Shown piece after piece: positions 30,538 through 42,133 of a stretch of 64,000 nucleotides of DNA. The notes beneath the pieces are model-generated. The model did not search any database, had not been told where the DNA came from, and was given only the letters and a program-made list of their open reading frames with translations. The position numbers and the translations under genes were made by a program. The first letter of the stretch is position 1. Every line of letters begins with the position of its first letter. The stretch covers positions 558,001 through 622,000 of the forward strand of contig NZ_VOHE01000001.1 in assembly GCF_007859305.1 (NCBI RefSeq), given 5' to 3'. This DNA is from Luteimonas wenzhouensis (GTDB lineage Bacteria; Pseudomonadota; Gammaproteobacteria; Xanthomonadales; Xanthomonadaceae).

Positions 30538-31068
30538 CTATGCCCGCTCCAGCCATCCCGAATACCGGATCACCCGCCCGGCCACCGGCAGCACCGCCTC
30601 CACCTCGAAGCGGTAGCGCCCGTCCTGCTCGAACTCGCGGCAGCGCACGCCGTCGAACATCGAGGCCGGCAGCGGCAGCAGCCCGAACAGCCGCGCCCCC
30701 GACACCGTCCACCACACCACCCCTTCGTTGGCGTGCAGCTCGATGCGCAGCGACACCGGTCCCAGCCGCTCGCGCAGCCGGCCGCCGCGCAGGCGCAGGG
30801 TCGATGTCATCCGCGCTTCCCCAAACCGGCGCCGCCAGGTCTCGCGCGCGGGTTCGCATTCGAACTCGACCACGGTCGCCACGTCCTGCCCCGCCGGCGG
30901 CAGGCCGGCCAGCCAGGCGCACAGGCGCGCGAGCGGATTGCGGCCGCGCTCGACCGTGGCCCGGCCGGTGTAGCGCACCAGGCCACGGCTGGAATGGAGC
31001 TGGCGCAGGCTGTCGGGCAGCCGGAAGAAGGCGGCCCCGAGCACCTGCTGGAACACGGACGGCTGCAT
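30538..31068 (-). CDS. DUF4166 domain-containing protein
   Basis: A 176-residue protein beginning MQPSVFQQVLGAAFFRLPDSLRQLHSS. RGLVRYTGRATVERGRNPLARLCAWLAGLP follows, the recognisable N-terminal pattern of DUF4166. The second half has VSLRIELHANEGVVWWTVSGARLFGLLPLP and ends RVIRYSGWLERA, also typical. No signal peptide or membrane helix is evident. In other genomes the domain is often fused to, or next to, saccharopine-dehydrogenase-like proteins, but none is nearby here. The function is unknown. The ATG at 31068 is fixed by the conserved opening. Confidence 0.82.
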   Translation of the reverse strand: MQPSVFQQVLGAAFFRLPDSLRQLHSSRGLVRYTGRATVERGRNPLARLCAWLAGLPPAGQDVATVVEFECEPARETWRRRFGEARMTSTLRLRGGRLRERLGPVSLRIELHANEGVVWWTVSGARLFGLLPLPASMFDGVRCREFEQDGRYRFEVEAVLPVAGRVIRYSGWLERA

Positions 31069-31411
31069 GCAAGGCCTCGTATGGTCGACGGGGCCAGCAT
31101 AGCCGCAGCACCGCCCGCCGCCGGCCTGGACAGCGTCGACCGCGACACCGGGGCCTCGATCGCCCGGACCGGAAACACCGCACCGGTGGGAACGCCCCTC
31201 GACGTCGCCAGCCCGTCCATCCGGCCGCGGCAAGCCGCCCCGCTCCACCTGCCCGACGCCGGCATACGCCTCCCGGCACGCCCGATCCACGCTGCCAGGA
31301 TGCCCGACGTCCTCGACGGGATGCCCTGGCGCAGGCTCGTGCCGCGCGGTGAACCGCGCCGGATCGCCGCGACGCGCACCCGCATGCGGCGAAGCGGGTG
31401 CCGCCCGGTCG
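31069..31411. other. Gene-free space between DUF4166 and the permease
   Basis: No credible coding region was found in these 343 bases. Two hairpins stand near the end of the permease gene: GCGCGGT at 31344-31350 with 31353-31359, and CACCCGC at 31377-31383 with GCGGGTG at 31394-31400. Either could help end the permease transcript on the minus strand, but no T-run follows. This is one of the few larger spaces here without a REP-like element. Confidence 0.5.
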
Positions 31412-33004
31412 CTATCGCGGCCGCATCCGCTGCAGCGAGAGCAGCCCCAGCAGCGCAGCGAGCGCGGCGTAGCCGCCGGCGAACTGCCACGCGATCACCG
31501 CCCGCAGGCCGTCCAGCGACCACGGCAGGTACACCCCGCCGCGCGGATCCACCGAATGCACCACGCCCACCAGCGACAGCCCCGCGCACAGCAACAGCAC
31601 CCCGGCCGCGGCGCGCAGGCGACCCTCGACCATCGCCACCAGCGCGGTGGCCCACAGCATCGCGGTGATGATGAAGCCGTTGCCCAGCGTCACCAGCACC
31701 GCCAGTTCGGGCAGTCCGTGCGCGCCGGTCTGCGCGTACAGCGCTGCGAAGTGCTCCGGCGAGATCCAGTCCGGATTGCCGAGCTTGATCCCGAGCAGGT
31801 ACGCCAGCGACGGCAGGAACGCCAGCACCACCGCCGGCGCATGGCGCGCCGGCGTGGCCTCGAACGCCTGCACCGTGATGCCGATGCCCACGTAGACGAT
31901 GATCGGCGCCAGCACCGCCAGCGGCAGCCACTGCACCAGGCCCGCGACCACGCCCAGCATGCCGCCGATGCCGACGAACAGGCCGGTGAGCAGGGTGTAG
32001 CCGCTGCGCGCGCCCATCTGCTTGTAGGCCGGCTGGCCGATATAGGGCGTGGTCTGGGCGACGCCGCCGCACAGGCCGGCGGCCAGGGTCGAGAACGCCT
32101 CGACCAGCAGCACATCGCGGGTGCGGTAGTCGTCGCCCGCCGCGCGCGCACTTTCGCTGACGTTGATCCCGCCCACCACCATCAGCAGCCCGAACGGCAG
32201 CAGCAGCGGCAGGTAGGGCACGGTGGCCGGCAGGCCGTCGATGAAACCCAGGCCCGGCAGCGGCAGCTGCGGCGACAGGCGCACCGGCTCGGGCAGGGCG
32301 AAGCCGGGCACGCCGAGTCCGGCCAGGCCGAGCCCGTAGTACAGCGCAGTACCGACCAGGAACGCGAGCAGCACGCCCGGGATCCGCACCGGCAGCGATC
32401 CGCGCGCGACCAGTACGTACAGCAGCAGGCCGAACGTGACCATCCCGACCACCGGATTGCGCAGCAGTTCGACCAGCGGCAGGAACCCCAGCAGGGTCAG
32501 CGCCGCGCCACCGATCGACCCGAGCAGCGCCGCACGCGGCAGCACCCGCGTGATCCAGTCGCCGGCGAACGACAGCACCGTCTTGAGCACGCCCATCACC
32601 ACCAGCGAGGCCATGCCCAGCTGCCAGGTGGCGATGCCGGCGGCCTCGGCGTCCAGGCCGTCGGCACGGAACGCGAGGAAGGCGGGGCCCAGCACCAGCA
32701 GCGCCATGCCGATGCTGGTCGGCGCGTCCAGGCCCAGCGGCATCGCGGTGACGTCGTCGCGGCCGGTGCGCGCGGCGAGCCGCCGCGCCATCCAGGTGTA
32801 GGCCAGGTTGCCCAGCAGCACGCCCAGCGCCGTACCCGGGAACATGCGGCCGAACACGATCTCCGCGGGCACGCCGAAGATGCCCACGAGGGCCATCGCG
32901 ATGAAGCCCAGGATCGAGAGATTGTCGACGACGAGGCCGAAAAAGCCGTTGAGGTCGCCGGCGACGAACCAGCGCGGCGCGGTGCGGGAGGGAGGCGGGG
33001 TCAT
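31412..33004 (-). CDS. NCS2-type (xanthine/uracil-like) permease
   Basis: A 530-residue inner-membrane protein with about 12-14 helices. LVVDNLSILGFIAMALVGIFGVPAEIVF at the N-terminus, TAMPLGLDAPTSIGMALLVLGPAF and GGINVSESARAAGDDYRTRDVLLVEAFSTLAAGLCGGVAQTTPYIGQPAY in the centre resemble nucleobase-cation-symporter-2 permeases. The last segment corresponds to the region after helix 8 that holds substrate contacts in that family. The transported compound cannot be named, and a SulP-like transporter is an alternative. The gene stands alone, between a repeat block upstream and a 343-base empty space downstream. Confidence 0.72.
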   Translation of the reverse strand: MTPPPSRTAPRWFVAGDLNGFFGLVVDNLSILGFIAMALVGIFGVPAEIVFGRMFPGTALGVLLGNLAYTWMARRLAARTGRDDVTAMPLGLDAPTSIGMALLVLGPAFLAFRADGLDAEAAGIATWQLGMASLVVMGVLKTVLSFAGDWITRVLPRAALLGSIGGAALTLLGFLPLVELLRNPVVGMVTFGLLLYVLVARGSLPVRIPGVLLAFLVGTALYYGLGLAGLGVPGFALPEPVRLSPQLPLPGLGFIDGLPATVPYLPLLLPFGLLMVVGGINVSESARAAGDDYRTRDVLLVEAFSTLAAGLCGGVAQTTPYIGQPAYKQMGARSGYTLLTGLFVGIGGMLGVVAGLVQWLPLAVLAPIIVYVGIGITVQAFEATPARHAPAVVLAFLPSLAYLLGIKLGNPDWISPEHFAALYAQTGAHGLPELAVLVTLGNGFIITAMLWATALVAMVEGRLRAAAGVLLLCAGLSLVGVVHSVDPRGGVYLPWSLDGLRAVIAWQFAGGYAALAALLGLLSLQRMRPR

Positions 33005-33083
33005 GCGGTGTGGATCCTCGGGGTGTCCGGCTCAGGTCGATACGCGAAAGCGCGCGGGAGGGTGCATGGTCCTCGCCCTACCC

Positions 33084-33455
33084 GCTGCCCCTCCCCCCGC
33101 CTGCGGGGGAAGGCCGGGAGGGGGGGCAACGCCCGGATCACATCGCTGACCGGCTGCCCCACCCAACCCTCCCCCGCACGCGGGGGAGGGAGTGACGCGT
33201 GGAATGGAGGGACGTGCACGCGGGGGAGGGAGTGATGCGTGGCGTGGAAGGGCTTGCACGGTTCCTGCGCCGCGTTCGGCCCCTCCCCCCGCTTGCGGGG
33301 GGAGGCTGGGAGGGGGGCAACGCCCAGATCGCATCGCTGGCTGGTTGCCCCCACCCCAACCCTCCCCCGCAAGCGGGGGAGGGGGCTTGTTGCCCCGCGT
33401 ATCCGTCACCCCGCAATGAGCCCTCCCCCGCAAGCGGGGGAGGGAGTCGGCCCTG
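33084..33455. repeat. Cluster of five REP-like elements, two inverted pairs plus extras
   Basis: Two inverted pairs (33084-33192 and 33286-33392) have the same internal spacer (GCAACGCCC ... ATCGCTG...GGTTGCC) and are themselves about 200 bp apart in direct orientation. Between them a 40-bp unit containing GCACGCGGGGGAGGGAGTGA is duplicated (33176 and 33216, with a trace at 33256). A single palindrome follows at 33418-33451. The cluster fills the 465-base space between TonB receptor 2 and the permease, both on the minus strand; no gene is present. Confidence 0.88.
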
Positions 33456-33469
33456 CATATCGCCACGTC

Positions 33470-35740
<2,271 letters not shown>

Positions 35741-35807
35741 GGGGCAGCTCCAGCGGACGGAAGGAAACGGGACGGGATGCCGGCCACGCGCACCCGCCCG
35801 GCGGGGA

Positions 35808-36272
35808 TCAGAACGAGACCTGGACCGGCTGGCGCGACCACAGCACCGACTGGTGGCCGTGCCTGCGCTTCCAGGCCAGGCGGATCGCCTCGATGTCGGC
35901 GGCGCGCTGCGGGGTGTCCTCGTGCACGATCACCAGCACCTTGGACTGCAGCCGCTCGGGTTCGGGCCGGCCGCGGAACAGCCATTGCCCGTAACCGTCG
36001 AGCACGGTCAGGCCGTCGGGGAAGCGCGGGGTCACCTCGCGGTCGAGGAACTCGCGCCACTGCGCCTCGTCGATCGGCGCCACCTGCGGATCGATGTTGG
36101 CCTTGCCGACCCCGAAGTAGAGCTCGCTGCGGACCCAGTCCGGGGCCCGCGCGGGGCGCGCCCGGTCGCCTTCGAGCGTGGCGGTGACCTGCCGCGCGGC
36201 GGGCTCGGCCACGGGTAAGCCGGCGCAGGCGGCAAGCAGGGCACACAGCAGCAGGGAACTGGCGGCTCGCAT
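35808..36272 (-). CDS. DUF3574 lipoprotein
   Basis: A 154-residue protein with a lipoprotein signal (MRAASSLLLCALLAACAG; lipobox LAAC, acylated C17). The mature domain contains VRSELYFGVGKANIDPQVAPIDEAQWREFLDREVTPRFPDGLTVLDGYGQW, the clear pattern of DUF3574. It ends KVLVIVHEDTPQRAADIEAIRLAWKRRHGHQSVLW. The function is unknown. The ATG at 36272 is preferred to upstream in-frame ATGs because it opens directly into the signal. It is divergent from TonB receptor 3 and upstream of TonB receptor 2, so a role in envelope uptake is possible but only by association. Confidence 0.85.
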   Translation of the reverse strand: MRAASSLLLCALLAACAGLPVAEPAARQVTATLEGDRARPARAPDWVRSELYFGVGKANIDPQVAPIDEAQWREFLDREVTPRFPDGLTVLDGYGQWLFRGRPEPERLQSKVLVIVHEDTPQRAADIEAIRLAWKRRHGHQSVLWSRQPVQVSF

Positions 36273-36468
36273 CGGACACAGGCGGGACGAGGGCGGCAAA
36301 GCGTGGCCACGGCGGCGCGGCGCGGGCAAATAACGTTCGGTCATGAGTGGATTCGGATTGGCGATGCGGTGGACGGTGGCACGGCCGTCCGCGTCCAATA
36401 CGATATCGCTTCATCCGGATGGATAGGGAGGTTCTCCGGCACGCCTTGTTTCACCGGAGCACCCTCGC

Positions 36469-38892
36469 ATGCCCCTGCACCGCCGCGTTCCCCTCGCCGC
36501 CGCCATCGCGCTGGCCCTGTCCTGCGCCCCCGTCCTGGCCCAGGACGCCGTCGCCACCCTCGACCAGGTGATCGTCACCGGCACCCGCGCCAGCGACCGC
36601 ACCGCGCTCGAGTCCACCTCGCCCATCGACGTGCTCGACGCCGAGGACATCCGCCGCGCCGGCGCGGTCAACGGCGAGCTCGGCAGCGCCCTGCAGGCCC
36701 TGCTGCCCTCGTTCAACTTCCCGCGCCAGTCCAATTCCGGCGGCGCCGACCACGTGCGCGCCGCCCAGCTGCGCGGCCTGGCGCCCGACCAGGTGCTGGT
36801 GCTGGTCAACGGCAAGCGCCGCCACACCTCGGCCCTGGTCAGCACCGGCAGCAAGATCGGCCGCGGCACCACGCCGGTCGACTTCAACGCGATCCCGGTC
36901 TCGGCGATCCGGCGCATCGAGGTGCTGCGCGACGGCGCCGGCGCCCAGTACGGCTCGGACGCGGTGGCCGGCGTGATCAACATCATCCTCGACGACCGCG
37001 CCGAAGGCGGCGCGATCGAGGCCAGCTACGGCCTGCACCACACCGAGCTGGCGCCGATCGGCCGGACCCTGACCGACGGCCAGACCGCGCAGCTGTCGGC
37101 CAAGGTGGGCACCGCCCTGGGCGAGGACGGCTTCCTGCGCCTGGGCGTGGAGTTCAAGGAACGCTCGGGCACCAACCGCGCCGGCTTCGACCAGGTCCCG
37201 CCCTGGGACCAGACCCCGGCCAACCTGGCCGTGCAGGGCCAGCGCAACTACCACATGGGCGATGGCGACTCGCGCGACATCAACGCCTGGTTCAACGCCG
37301 AGGCGCCGCTGGGCGAGGACGCCGCGTTCTACGCCTTCGGCACGTACAACCAGCGCGACACCGAGGGCGCGAACTACTTCCGCTACCCCGACAGCAGCGC
37401 CAACTGGCCCGAGGTCTATCCCGACGGCTTCCGCCCGGTGTCGGTCGGCGAGAACCTGGACGCCGGCCTCGTCGCCGGCCTGCGCGCGCATCGCGGCGAA
37501 TGGGATCTCGACGCCAGCGTCAACCACGGCCGCAACGAGTTCACCTACCGCCTGCGCGACTCGATCAACAGTTCGCTCGGGCCCTCCAGCCCCACCAGTT
37601 TCCGCACCGGTGACTACGCCTTCTCGCAGACCCTGGCCAACCTGGACCTGAGCCGCGGCTTCGCCCGTGGCGACCACTTCCACACGCTCGCCCTGGGCGC
37701 GGAATACCGCGTGGAACGCTACGACACCGGCGCCGGCGATCCGGCCAGCTACGCCGTGGGCCCGTATACCGACCGCCCGGCCGGCTCGCAGGCCGGCGGC
37801 GGCCTGACCCCGCAGGACGAGGCCAACCTCGACCGCAGCGTGGCCAGCGTCTACGCCAGCCTTGCGAGCAGCTTCGGCGAACGCCTGACCACGGACCTGG
37901 CGGTGCGCTACGAGGACTACGAGGACTTCGGCGGCGAGCTCACCGGCAAGCTGGCCGCACGCTACGAATTCAGCCCGGCCTTCGCCCTGCGCGGCGCGGT
38001 GTCGAACAACTTCCGCGCGCCCTCGCTGGCCCAGGTCGGCTTTGAATCGACCAGCACCGGCTACAACGCCGCCGGCCAGATCGTCGAGGGCCGCCTGCTG
38101 TCGGTGAACAACCCGATCGCACGCGCGCTCGGCGCCACCGACCTGGATCCGGAGAAGTCGGTGAACCTGAGCCTGGGCTTCACCAGCCGCATCGGGGAGC
38201 GCTTCGACCTGTCCTTCGACCTGTTCCAGATCCGCATCGACGACCGCATCGCCCTGTCCGAGGCGATCACCGGCCAGGCGCTGACCGATTTCGTCGACGC
38301 CAACTTCGACGTCGCCCGGATCCAGAGCGCGCAGTTCTTCGTCAACGCCGCCGACACCCGCACCCGCGGCGCGGAGCTGGTGGGCAACTGGCGCGACCAG
38401 CTCGCCGGCGGACATCTGCTGCTCACCGGCACCTGGAGCTACGCGAAGACCGAGCTGGAGAACGTCGTCGCCACGCCGGCGCAGCTGGCCGCGCTGGACC
38501 CGGGCTACATCCTGTTCGGGGTCGAGGAAAGCAACACCATCACCGACGCCGCACCGCGCACCCGCGCCCAGTTCAGCGCCAACTGGAACAACGACCGCTG
38601 GAACCTGCTCGCGCGCCTGCAGCGCCACGGCAGCGCCAAGCGCGTGTTCAACTTCGGCGGCGGCTTCGAGCCCGAGCAGGTGTACGGCGCCGAGTTCCAG
38701 CTCGACGCCGAGGTCGAGTACCGGTTCAACCGCCACTGGACCCTGGCCCTGGGCGGGCAGAACCTGACCGACGCGTATCCCGACCTCTCCAACGAGGACA
38801 TCTACTACTTCGGCAACCTGCCCTACGACGTGCTCTCGCCGATCGGCAGCAACGGCGCGTACTACTACACCCGCATCCGCTACACGTTCTGA
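36469..38892 (+). CDS. TonB-dependent outer-membrane receptor 3
   Basis: An 807-residue receptor and paralogue of receptor 1. It has signal peptide MPLHRRVPLAAAIALALSCA...AQ and a TonB-box-like DQVIVTGTRASDRTALES. The plug contains [20 protein letters not shown], and IRRIEVLRDGAGAQYGSDAVAGVINIIL. The barrel ends YYYTRIRYTF. The shared 20-residue plug stretch is identical in both proteins, pointing to duplication within this lineage. It is transcribed away from the DUF3574/receptor 2 genes over a 196-base divergent region. Nothing beside it identifies the ligand. Confidence 0.93.
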   Translation: MPLHRRVPLAAAIALALSCAPVLAQDAVATLDQVIVTGTRASDRTALESTSPIDVLDAEDIRRAGAVNGELGSALQALLPSFNFPRQSNSGGADHVRAAQLRGLAPDQVLVLVNGKRRHTSALVSTGSKIGRGTTPVDFNAIPVSAIRRIEVLRDGAGAQYGSDAVAGVINIILDDRAEGGAIEASYGLHHTELAPIGRTLTDGQTAQLSAKVGTALGEDGFLRLGVEFKERSGTNRAGFDQVPPWDQTPANLAVQGQRNYHMGDGDSRDINAWFNAEAPLGEDAAFYAFGTYNQRDTEGANYFRYPDSSANWPEVYPDGFRPVSVGENLDAGLVAGLRAHRGEWDLDASVNHGRNEFTYRLRDSINSSLGPSSPTSFRTGDYAFSQTLANLDLSRGFARGDHFHTLALGAEYRVERYDTGAGDPASYAVGPYTDRPAGSQAGGGLTPQDEANLDRSVASVYASLASSFGERLTTDLAVRYEDYEDFGGELTGKLAARYEFSPAFALRGAVSNNFRAPSLAQVGFESTSTGYNAAGQIVEGRLLSVNNPIARALGATDLDPEKSVNLSLGFTSRIGERFDLSFDLFQIRIDDRIALSEAITGQALTDFVDANFDVARIQSAQFFVNAADTRTRGAELVGNWRDQLAGGHLLLTGTWSYAKTELENVVATPAQLAALDPGYILFGVEESNTITDAAPRTRAQFSANWNNDRWNLLARLQRHGSAKRVFNFGGGFEPEQVYGAEFQLDAEVEYRFNRHWTLALGGQNLTDAYPDLSNEDIYYFGNLPYDVLSPIGSNGAYYYTRIRYTF

Positions 38893-38910
38893 GCCGTGCA
38901 CGGCTGCGCG

Positions 38911-38931
38911 CCGCCGCCATTCCGGCGGCGG
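38911..38931 (+). terminator. Hairpin after TonB receptor 3
   Basis: CCGCCGCC (38911-38918) pairs with GGCGGCGG (38924-38931) over a 5-base loop, 18 bases after the stop codon. No T-run follows, so this is a terminator candidate by position only. Confidence 0.35.
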
Positions 38932-39059
38932 TCGCGGCCTGCACGCGGCCCCGATGCCGGCACGCGCCGGCGTCGACTTCTTCCGGTTCCTCCCCGAACT
39001 TCGGGACCGGTGCCCTCCTGGGTCGAGCCCGGCTTCGGATGGAAGCGCCATTCTTCTCG

Positions 39060-40103
39060 TCAGCGCGCGCCCGGCTCCAGCCAGGCGATGGTGGCCAGGC
39101 GCCCGCTGCGGCCATCGCGCCGGTGGGAGAAAAAGCGCGCCGGATCCGAGATCGTGCACAGGTCGCCGCCGTGGATGTCGGTGGCCCGCATCCCGGCCGC
39201 GACCAGGCGCCGCCGCGCCAGCGCCGGCAGGTCGGCCAGCCAGTGGCCCTCGCGCGTGGGAACGAAGGCAGCCTCGGCCGCCGGATCCGGCCCGGTGAAC
39301 GCCGCGAAGACATTGCGTCCGACCTCGTAGCGGCGCGGCCCGGCGCAGGGGCCGATCCAGGCCACCAGGTCGCCGGGCGGCGTGCGCATCGCGGCCAGCG
39401 TCGCTTCGAGCATTCCGGCGGACAGGCCGGGCCAACCGGCATGCGCGGCCGCCAGCTCGCTGCCATCGCGGGCGGCGAACACCACCGGCAGGCAGTCGGC
39501 GGTGAGGATGGCCAGCACGACCCCCGGGGTGGCAGTCACCGCGGCATCGGCCTCGGGCTCTTCGGCCAGCGCGGAAAGCTCCCACCCGGGCCCGCTCCCT
39601 CCCTCGCCCGCGGGGCAGGGCCGGGGCGGGGGCGGCCCCCCTCCCAACCTCCCCCCGCCTTGCGGGGGGAGGAGCAGGCCATCGCCCCCGCCACCGGATC
39701 GACTCCCATCCCCCGACGCGCTCCCCCCGAAGCCGCTCCCCCCGAAGCCGCTCCCTCCGAAGCCGCTCCCCTCGATGCCGCTTCCGCCGAGGCCGCTCCG
39801 TCCCGCAGACCCACTCCCTCCCCCGCCTGCGGGGGAGGGCCGGGGTGGGGGCGGCCCGAACCTCACCACCCGCGTCCCATGCACCTGCCGCAGCCAGCGC
39901 GGCGCCGACGGCAGCCCGAAGCGCCTCACCAGTTCCTCGCGGTTGCGCGCCACCACCGCCGGGTCGTCTCCCTCCGGGCCACGGCAGTTGCCCAGGTTGA
40001 AGCGGTCGAAGGGCGGCGCCGAACTCCCCGCGCCATGGCGCAAGGTGGTGAACACCCGCACCCCGGGCGGGAATGGCGCCGCCGCGTGGATCCGGTCGCT
40101 CAC
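39060..40103 (-). CDS. pgeF: PgeF/YfiH-type multicopper polyphenol oxidase-family protein with a repeat-derived insertion
   Basis: A member of the YfiH/PgeF family (laccase domain), in E. coli an editing enzyme of peptidoglycan synthesis and elsewhere described as a purine nucleoside phosphorylase. Family residues are present: [38 protein letters not shown] and the C-terminal [21 protein letters not shown]. coli YfiH has 243 residues; this protein has 347. The extra about 95 residues lie between HGTRVVRF and [11 protein letters not shown], the loop before the zinc-site TADC strand. They are encoded by REP-like units plus five 15-bp repeats (39573-39857), all in frame and without stops. The start is taken as GTG 40103, giving a GTGA overlap with rluD; GTG 40106 is adjacent. 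Confidence 0.88.
   Translation of the reverse strand: MSDRIHAAAPFPPGVRVFTTLRHGAGSSAPPFDRFNLGNCRGPEGDDPAVVARNREELVRRFGLPSAPRWLRQVHGTRVVRFGPPPPRPSPAGGGGSGSAGRSGLGGSGIEGSGFGGSGFGGSGFGGSASGDGSRSGGGGDGLLLPPQGGGRLGGGPPPPRPCPAGEGGSGPGWELSALAEEPEADAAVTATPGVVLAILTADCLPVVFAARDGSELAAAHAGWPGLSAGMLEATLAAMRTPPGDLVAWIGPCAGPRRYEVGRNVFAAFTGPDPAAEAAFVPTREGHWLADLPALARRRLVAAGMRATDIHGGDLCTISDPARFFSHRRDGRSGRLATIAWLEPGAR
39573..39857. repeat. REP-like elements and 15-bp tandem repeats inside the pgeF reading frame
   Basis: From right to left, the segment holds one REP-like palindrome (about 39817-39855), then five copies of a 15-bp unit CTCCCCCCGAAGCCG at 39721-39795 (last two diverged). A second palindrome in the opposite orientation follows (about 39635-39675, core CCTCCCCCCGCC / GCGGGGGGAGG), and then a third, shortened one (about 39590-39634). 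On the coding strand the repeats read as [17 protein letters not shown] pentapeptides and LLLPPQGGG. The block is a mosaic of the same units that fill the neighbouring intergenic spaces. Confidence 0.88.
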
Positions 40104-41098
40104 CACCGCCGCGCGCGCTCGGCCTCGGCGTGGAGCGCGGCGTCCTCACGCAGCGCGGCCAGCAGCGCGAGCATGTCGTCGGGCACCGGGGCAGTGCAGC
40201 GCAGCGGTTCGCCACTGGCCGGATGGGTGAACTCCAGCGTCTCGGCATGCAGGGCCTGGCGACCGAAGCCGCGCAGCGCCGCCGCCAGCGCTTCGCTGGC
40301 GCCCCTGGGCAACCGCAGCGGCCCGCCGTACAGCGGGTCGCCGACGATCGGATGCCGGGCATGCGCCATGTGCACCCGGATCTGGTGGGTGCGCCCGGTC
40401 TCGAGCCGGCATTCGAGCGCGGTGTGGGCGCGGAAGCGTTCGCGCAGGCGGTAGTGGGTCACCGCCTCGCGCCCGTCCTCGCGCACCGCCATCCGGATCC
40501 GGTCGCGCGGATGGCGGTCGATCGGCGCATCGACGGTGCCGCCCGAGACCAGCGCGCCCACCACCACCGCCAGGTACTGCCGGTGCACGCCGCGCGCCGA
40601 CAGCTGCTCGACCAGCGCCGCCTGCGCCTGCAGCGTGCGCGCCACCACCATCACCCCGGAGGTGTCCTTGTCCAGGCGATGGACCACGCCCGCCCGTGGC
40701 AGCGCGGCCAGCGACGGATCGCGATGCAGCAGGGCGTTGACCAGGGTGCCATCGGCATTGCCGGCGCCCGGGTGCACCACCAGGCCCGCCGGCTTGTCGA
40801 GCACCAGCACGTGGTCGTCCTCGTGCAGGATCCGCAGCGGGATGTCCTGCGGCACGACGGCCGTCTCTACCTGCAGGCGCGCGGCCAGGCGCACCTGCTC
40901 GCCGCCGCGCACCGGCTCGCGCGGGCGTACCTGGCGGCCGTCGAGCAGCGCGTCCCCGTCGCGGATCCAGGCCGCCAGGCGCGAGCGCGAGAACTCGGGG
41001 AACAGTTCGGCCAGCACCGCGTCGAACCGGCGCCCGGCGGCGGATTCGGGTACGCGGGCCTCGCGGAGGTCGACGGCGTCGGGGCTGGGCTCTGGCAT
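40100..41098 (-). CDS. rluD: 23S rRNA pseudouridine(1911/1915/1917) synthase RluD
   Basis: A 332-residue pseudouridine synthase with an N-terminal S4 RNA-binding domain ([32 protein letters not shown]). The RluA-type catalytic domain follows: [15 protein letters not shown], and the active-site motif [16 protein letters not shown] with the catalytic Asp of [35 protein letters not shown] completes the family pattern. It modifies helix 69 of 23S rRNA. The placement, divergent from bamD and overlapping pgeF, is the standard gammaproteobacterial rluD arrangement and supports RluD over RluC or RluA. Confidence 0.95.
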   Translation of the reverse strand: MPEPSPDAVDLREARVPESAAGRRFDAVLAELFPEFSRSRLAAWIRDGDALLDGRQVRPREPVRGGEQVRLAARLQVETAVVPQDIPLRILHEDDHVLVLDKPAGLVVHPGAGNADGTLVNALLHRDPSLAALPRAGVVHRLDKDTSGVMVVARTLQAQAALVEQLSARGVHRQYLAVVVGALVSGGTVDAPIDRHPRDRIRMAVREDGREAVTHYRLRERFRAHTALECRLETGRTHQIRVHMAHARHPIVGDPLYGGPLRLPRGASEALAAALRGFGRQALHAETLEFTHPASGEPLRCTAPVPDDMLALLAALREDAALHAEAERARRW

Positions 41099-41146
41099 GG
41101 ACGGCTGCGATTCAGGCCCCGGAACCGGGCGGCCGGGGCGGACTGC

Positions 41147-41152
41147 TATTAT
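41147..41152 (+). promoter_or_regulatory. Probable -10 element of bamD
   Basis: TATTAT in a GC-rich divergent region, 34 bases before the bamD ATG. The predicted transcription start is near 41160. No clear -35 is seen. Confidence 0.5.
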
Positions 41153-41185
41153 CCGCGCTTCGTGCCCAGCCTGCCCCCGGTGCCC

Positions 41186-42067
41186 ATGTCCCTCCGCCCG
41201 ATCCCGTTCCGCCGCGCGATCCTGCTCCTGCTGGTGATCGTCCTGACGACCTCCGGCTGCGGGCGGATCAAGGGCATGTTCAAGGACGAGAACGAAAACG
41301 AAGGCGTCCCGGTCGAGCAGCTCTACGACAAGGGCCTGTCGCAGATGCGCAACGGCAACTGGGCCGGCGCCGTGGTCACCTACCGCCGCCTGCTGGCGCA
41401 GTACCCGTACGGGCCGTACACCGAGCAGGCGCTGATGGAGACCGCGTTCGCCTACTACAAGATGGGCAACGACGAGGAGGCGATCTCCACCATCGACCGC
41501 TTCCTGCGCACCTACCCCACGCACCGGAACACGCCGTACATGTACTACCTGCGCGGCCTGGTGAACTCCAAGCGCGACACGGTGTTCCTGCAGCGGGTGT
41601 GGCGCCTGGACATCAGCCGGCGCGACCTGGCCACGCCCAACCAGGCGTTCTCCGACTTCAACACCCTGGTCGACCGCTACCCCAACAGCCGCTACGCCGA
41701 CGACGCGCGCCAGCGCATGGCCGTGCTGCGCAACATGTTCGCCCGGCACGAGATCGAGGTCGCGCTGTACTACATGCGCCGCAATGCGCTGGTGGCCGCC
41801 GTCGAGCGCGCCAAGTACCTGCTCGAGACCTACCCGCAGAGCGAATACCAGAACGACGCGGTGGCGGTGCTGGCCGCGGCCTACGACCGCCTGGGCAACC
41901 AGACCCTGGCCGCGGATGCGCGCCGCGTGCTCGAGTACAACGAACCCGGCCATCCGTACCTCACCGGCGACTGGCCGAACTACCCGTGGACGATACGCAA
42001 GATCAATCCGTTCGCCGGCGAGCGTTCCGCGATCGACAACGACGAGCGCCGCAAGCGCAGGAACTGA
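41186..42067 (+). CDS. bamD: Outer membrane protein assembly factor BamD (ComL) lipoprotein
   Basis: A 293-residue lipoprotein of the BAM complex, which folds beta-barrel proteins into the outer membrane. The signal ends in lipobox TSGC with acylated C25. The mature part is built of TPR repeats: [52 protein letters not shown], [25 protein letters not shown] and [25 protein letters not shown]. The segment [20 protein letters not shown] is a BamD signature. An acidic patch follows the Cys (KDENENEG). The size is somewhat above E. coli BamD (245), as usual in this family. It is essential in E. coli. It supports the three TonB receptors in the window, which are BAM substrates. Confidence 0.95.
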   Translation: MSLRPIPFRRAILLLLVIVLTTSGCGRIKGMFKDENENEGVPVEQLYDKGLSQMRNGNWAGAVVTYRRLLAQYPYGPYTEQALMETAFAYYKMGNDEEAISTIDRFLRTYPTHRNTPYMYYLRGLVNSKRDTVFLQRVWRLDISRRDLATPNQAFSDFNTLVDRYPNSRYADDARQRMAVLRNMFARHEIEVALYYMRRNALVAAVERAKYLLETYPQSEYQNDAVAVLAAAYDRLGNQTLAADARRVLEYNEPGHPYLTGDWPNYPWTIRKINPFAGERSAIDNDERRKRRN

Positions 42068-42092
42068 CCCCGCCCGCGCCAGGCCACGCCGC

Positions 42093-42119
42093 ACGCCGCC
42101 TCCGGGCGGCGTTCGCGTT
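42093..42119 (+). terminator. Intrinsic terminator of bamD
   Basis: ACGCCGCC (42093-42100) pairs with GGCGGCGT (42105-42112) over a TCCG loop, followed by TCGCGTTT. It stands 26 bases after the bamD stop, between bamD and the converging nadE. Confidence 0.55.
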
Positions 42120-42133
42120 TCCCGGGGCCGGGC

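Noticed and set aside
39060..40103. pgeF as a pseudogene broken by repeats
   Set aside because: The frame is continuous across the insert and the conserved motifs are present on both sides. An interrupted but readable gene fits better than a dead one.
36451..40362. 1303-codon open frame on the minus strand across TonB receptor 3 and pgeF
   Set aside because: It is the complement of receptor 3 and shifts through repeats and the pgeF region out of frame. No protein family is visible.
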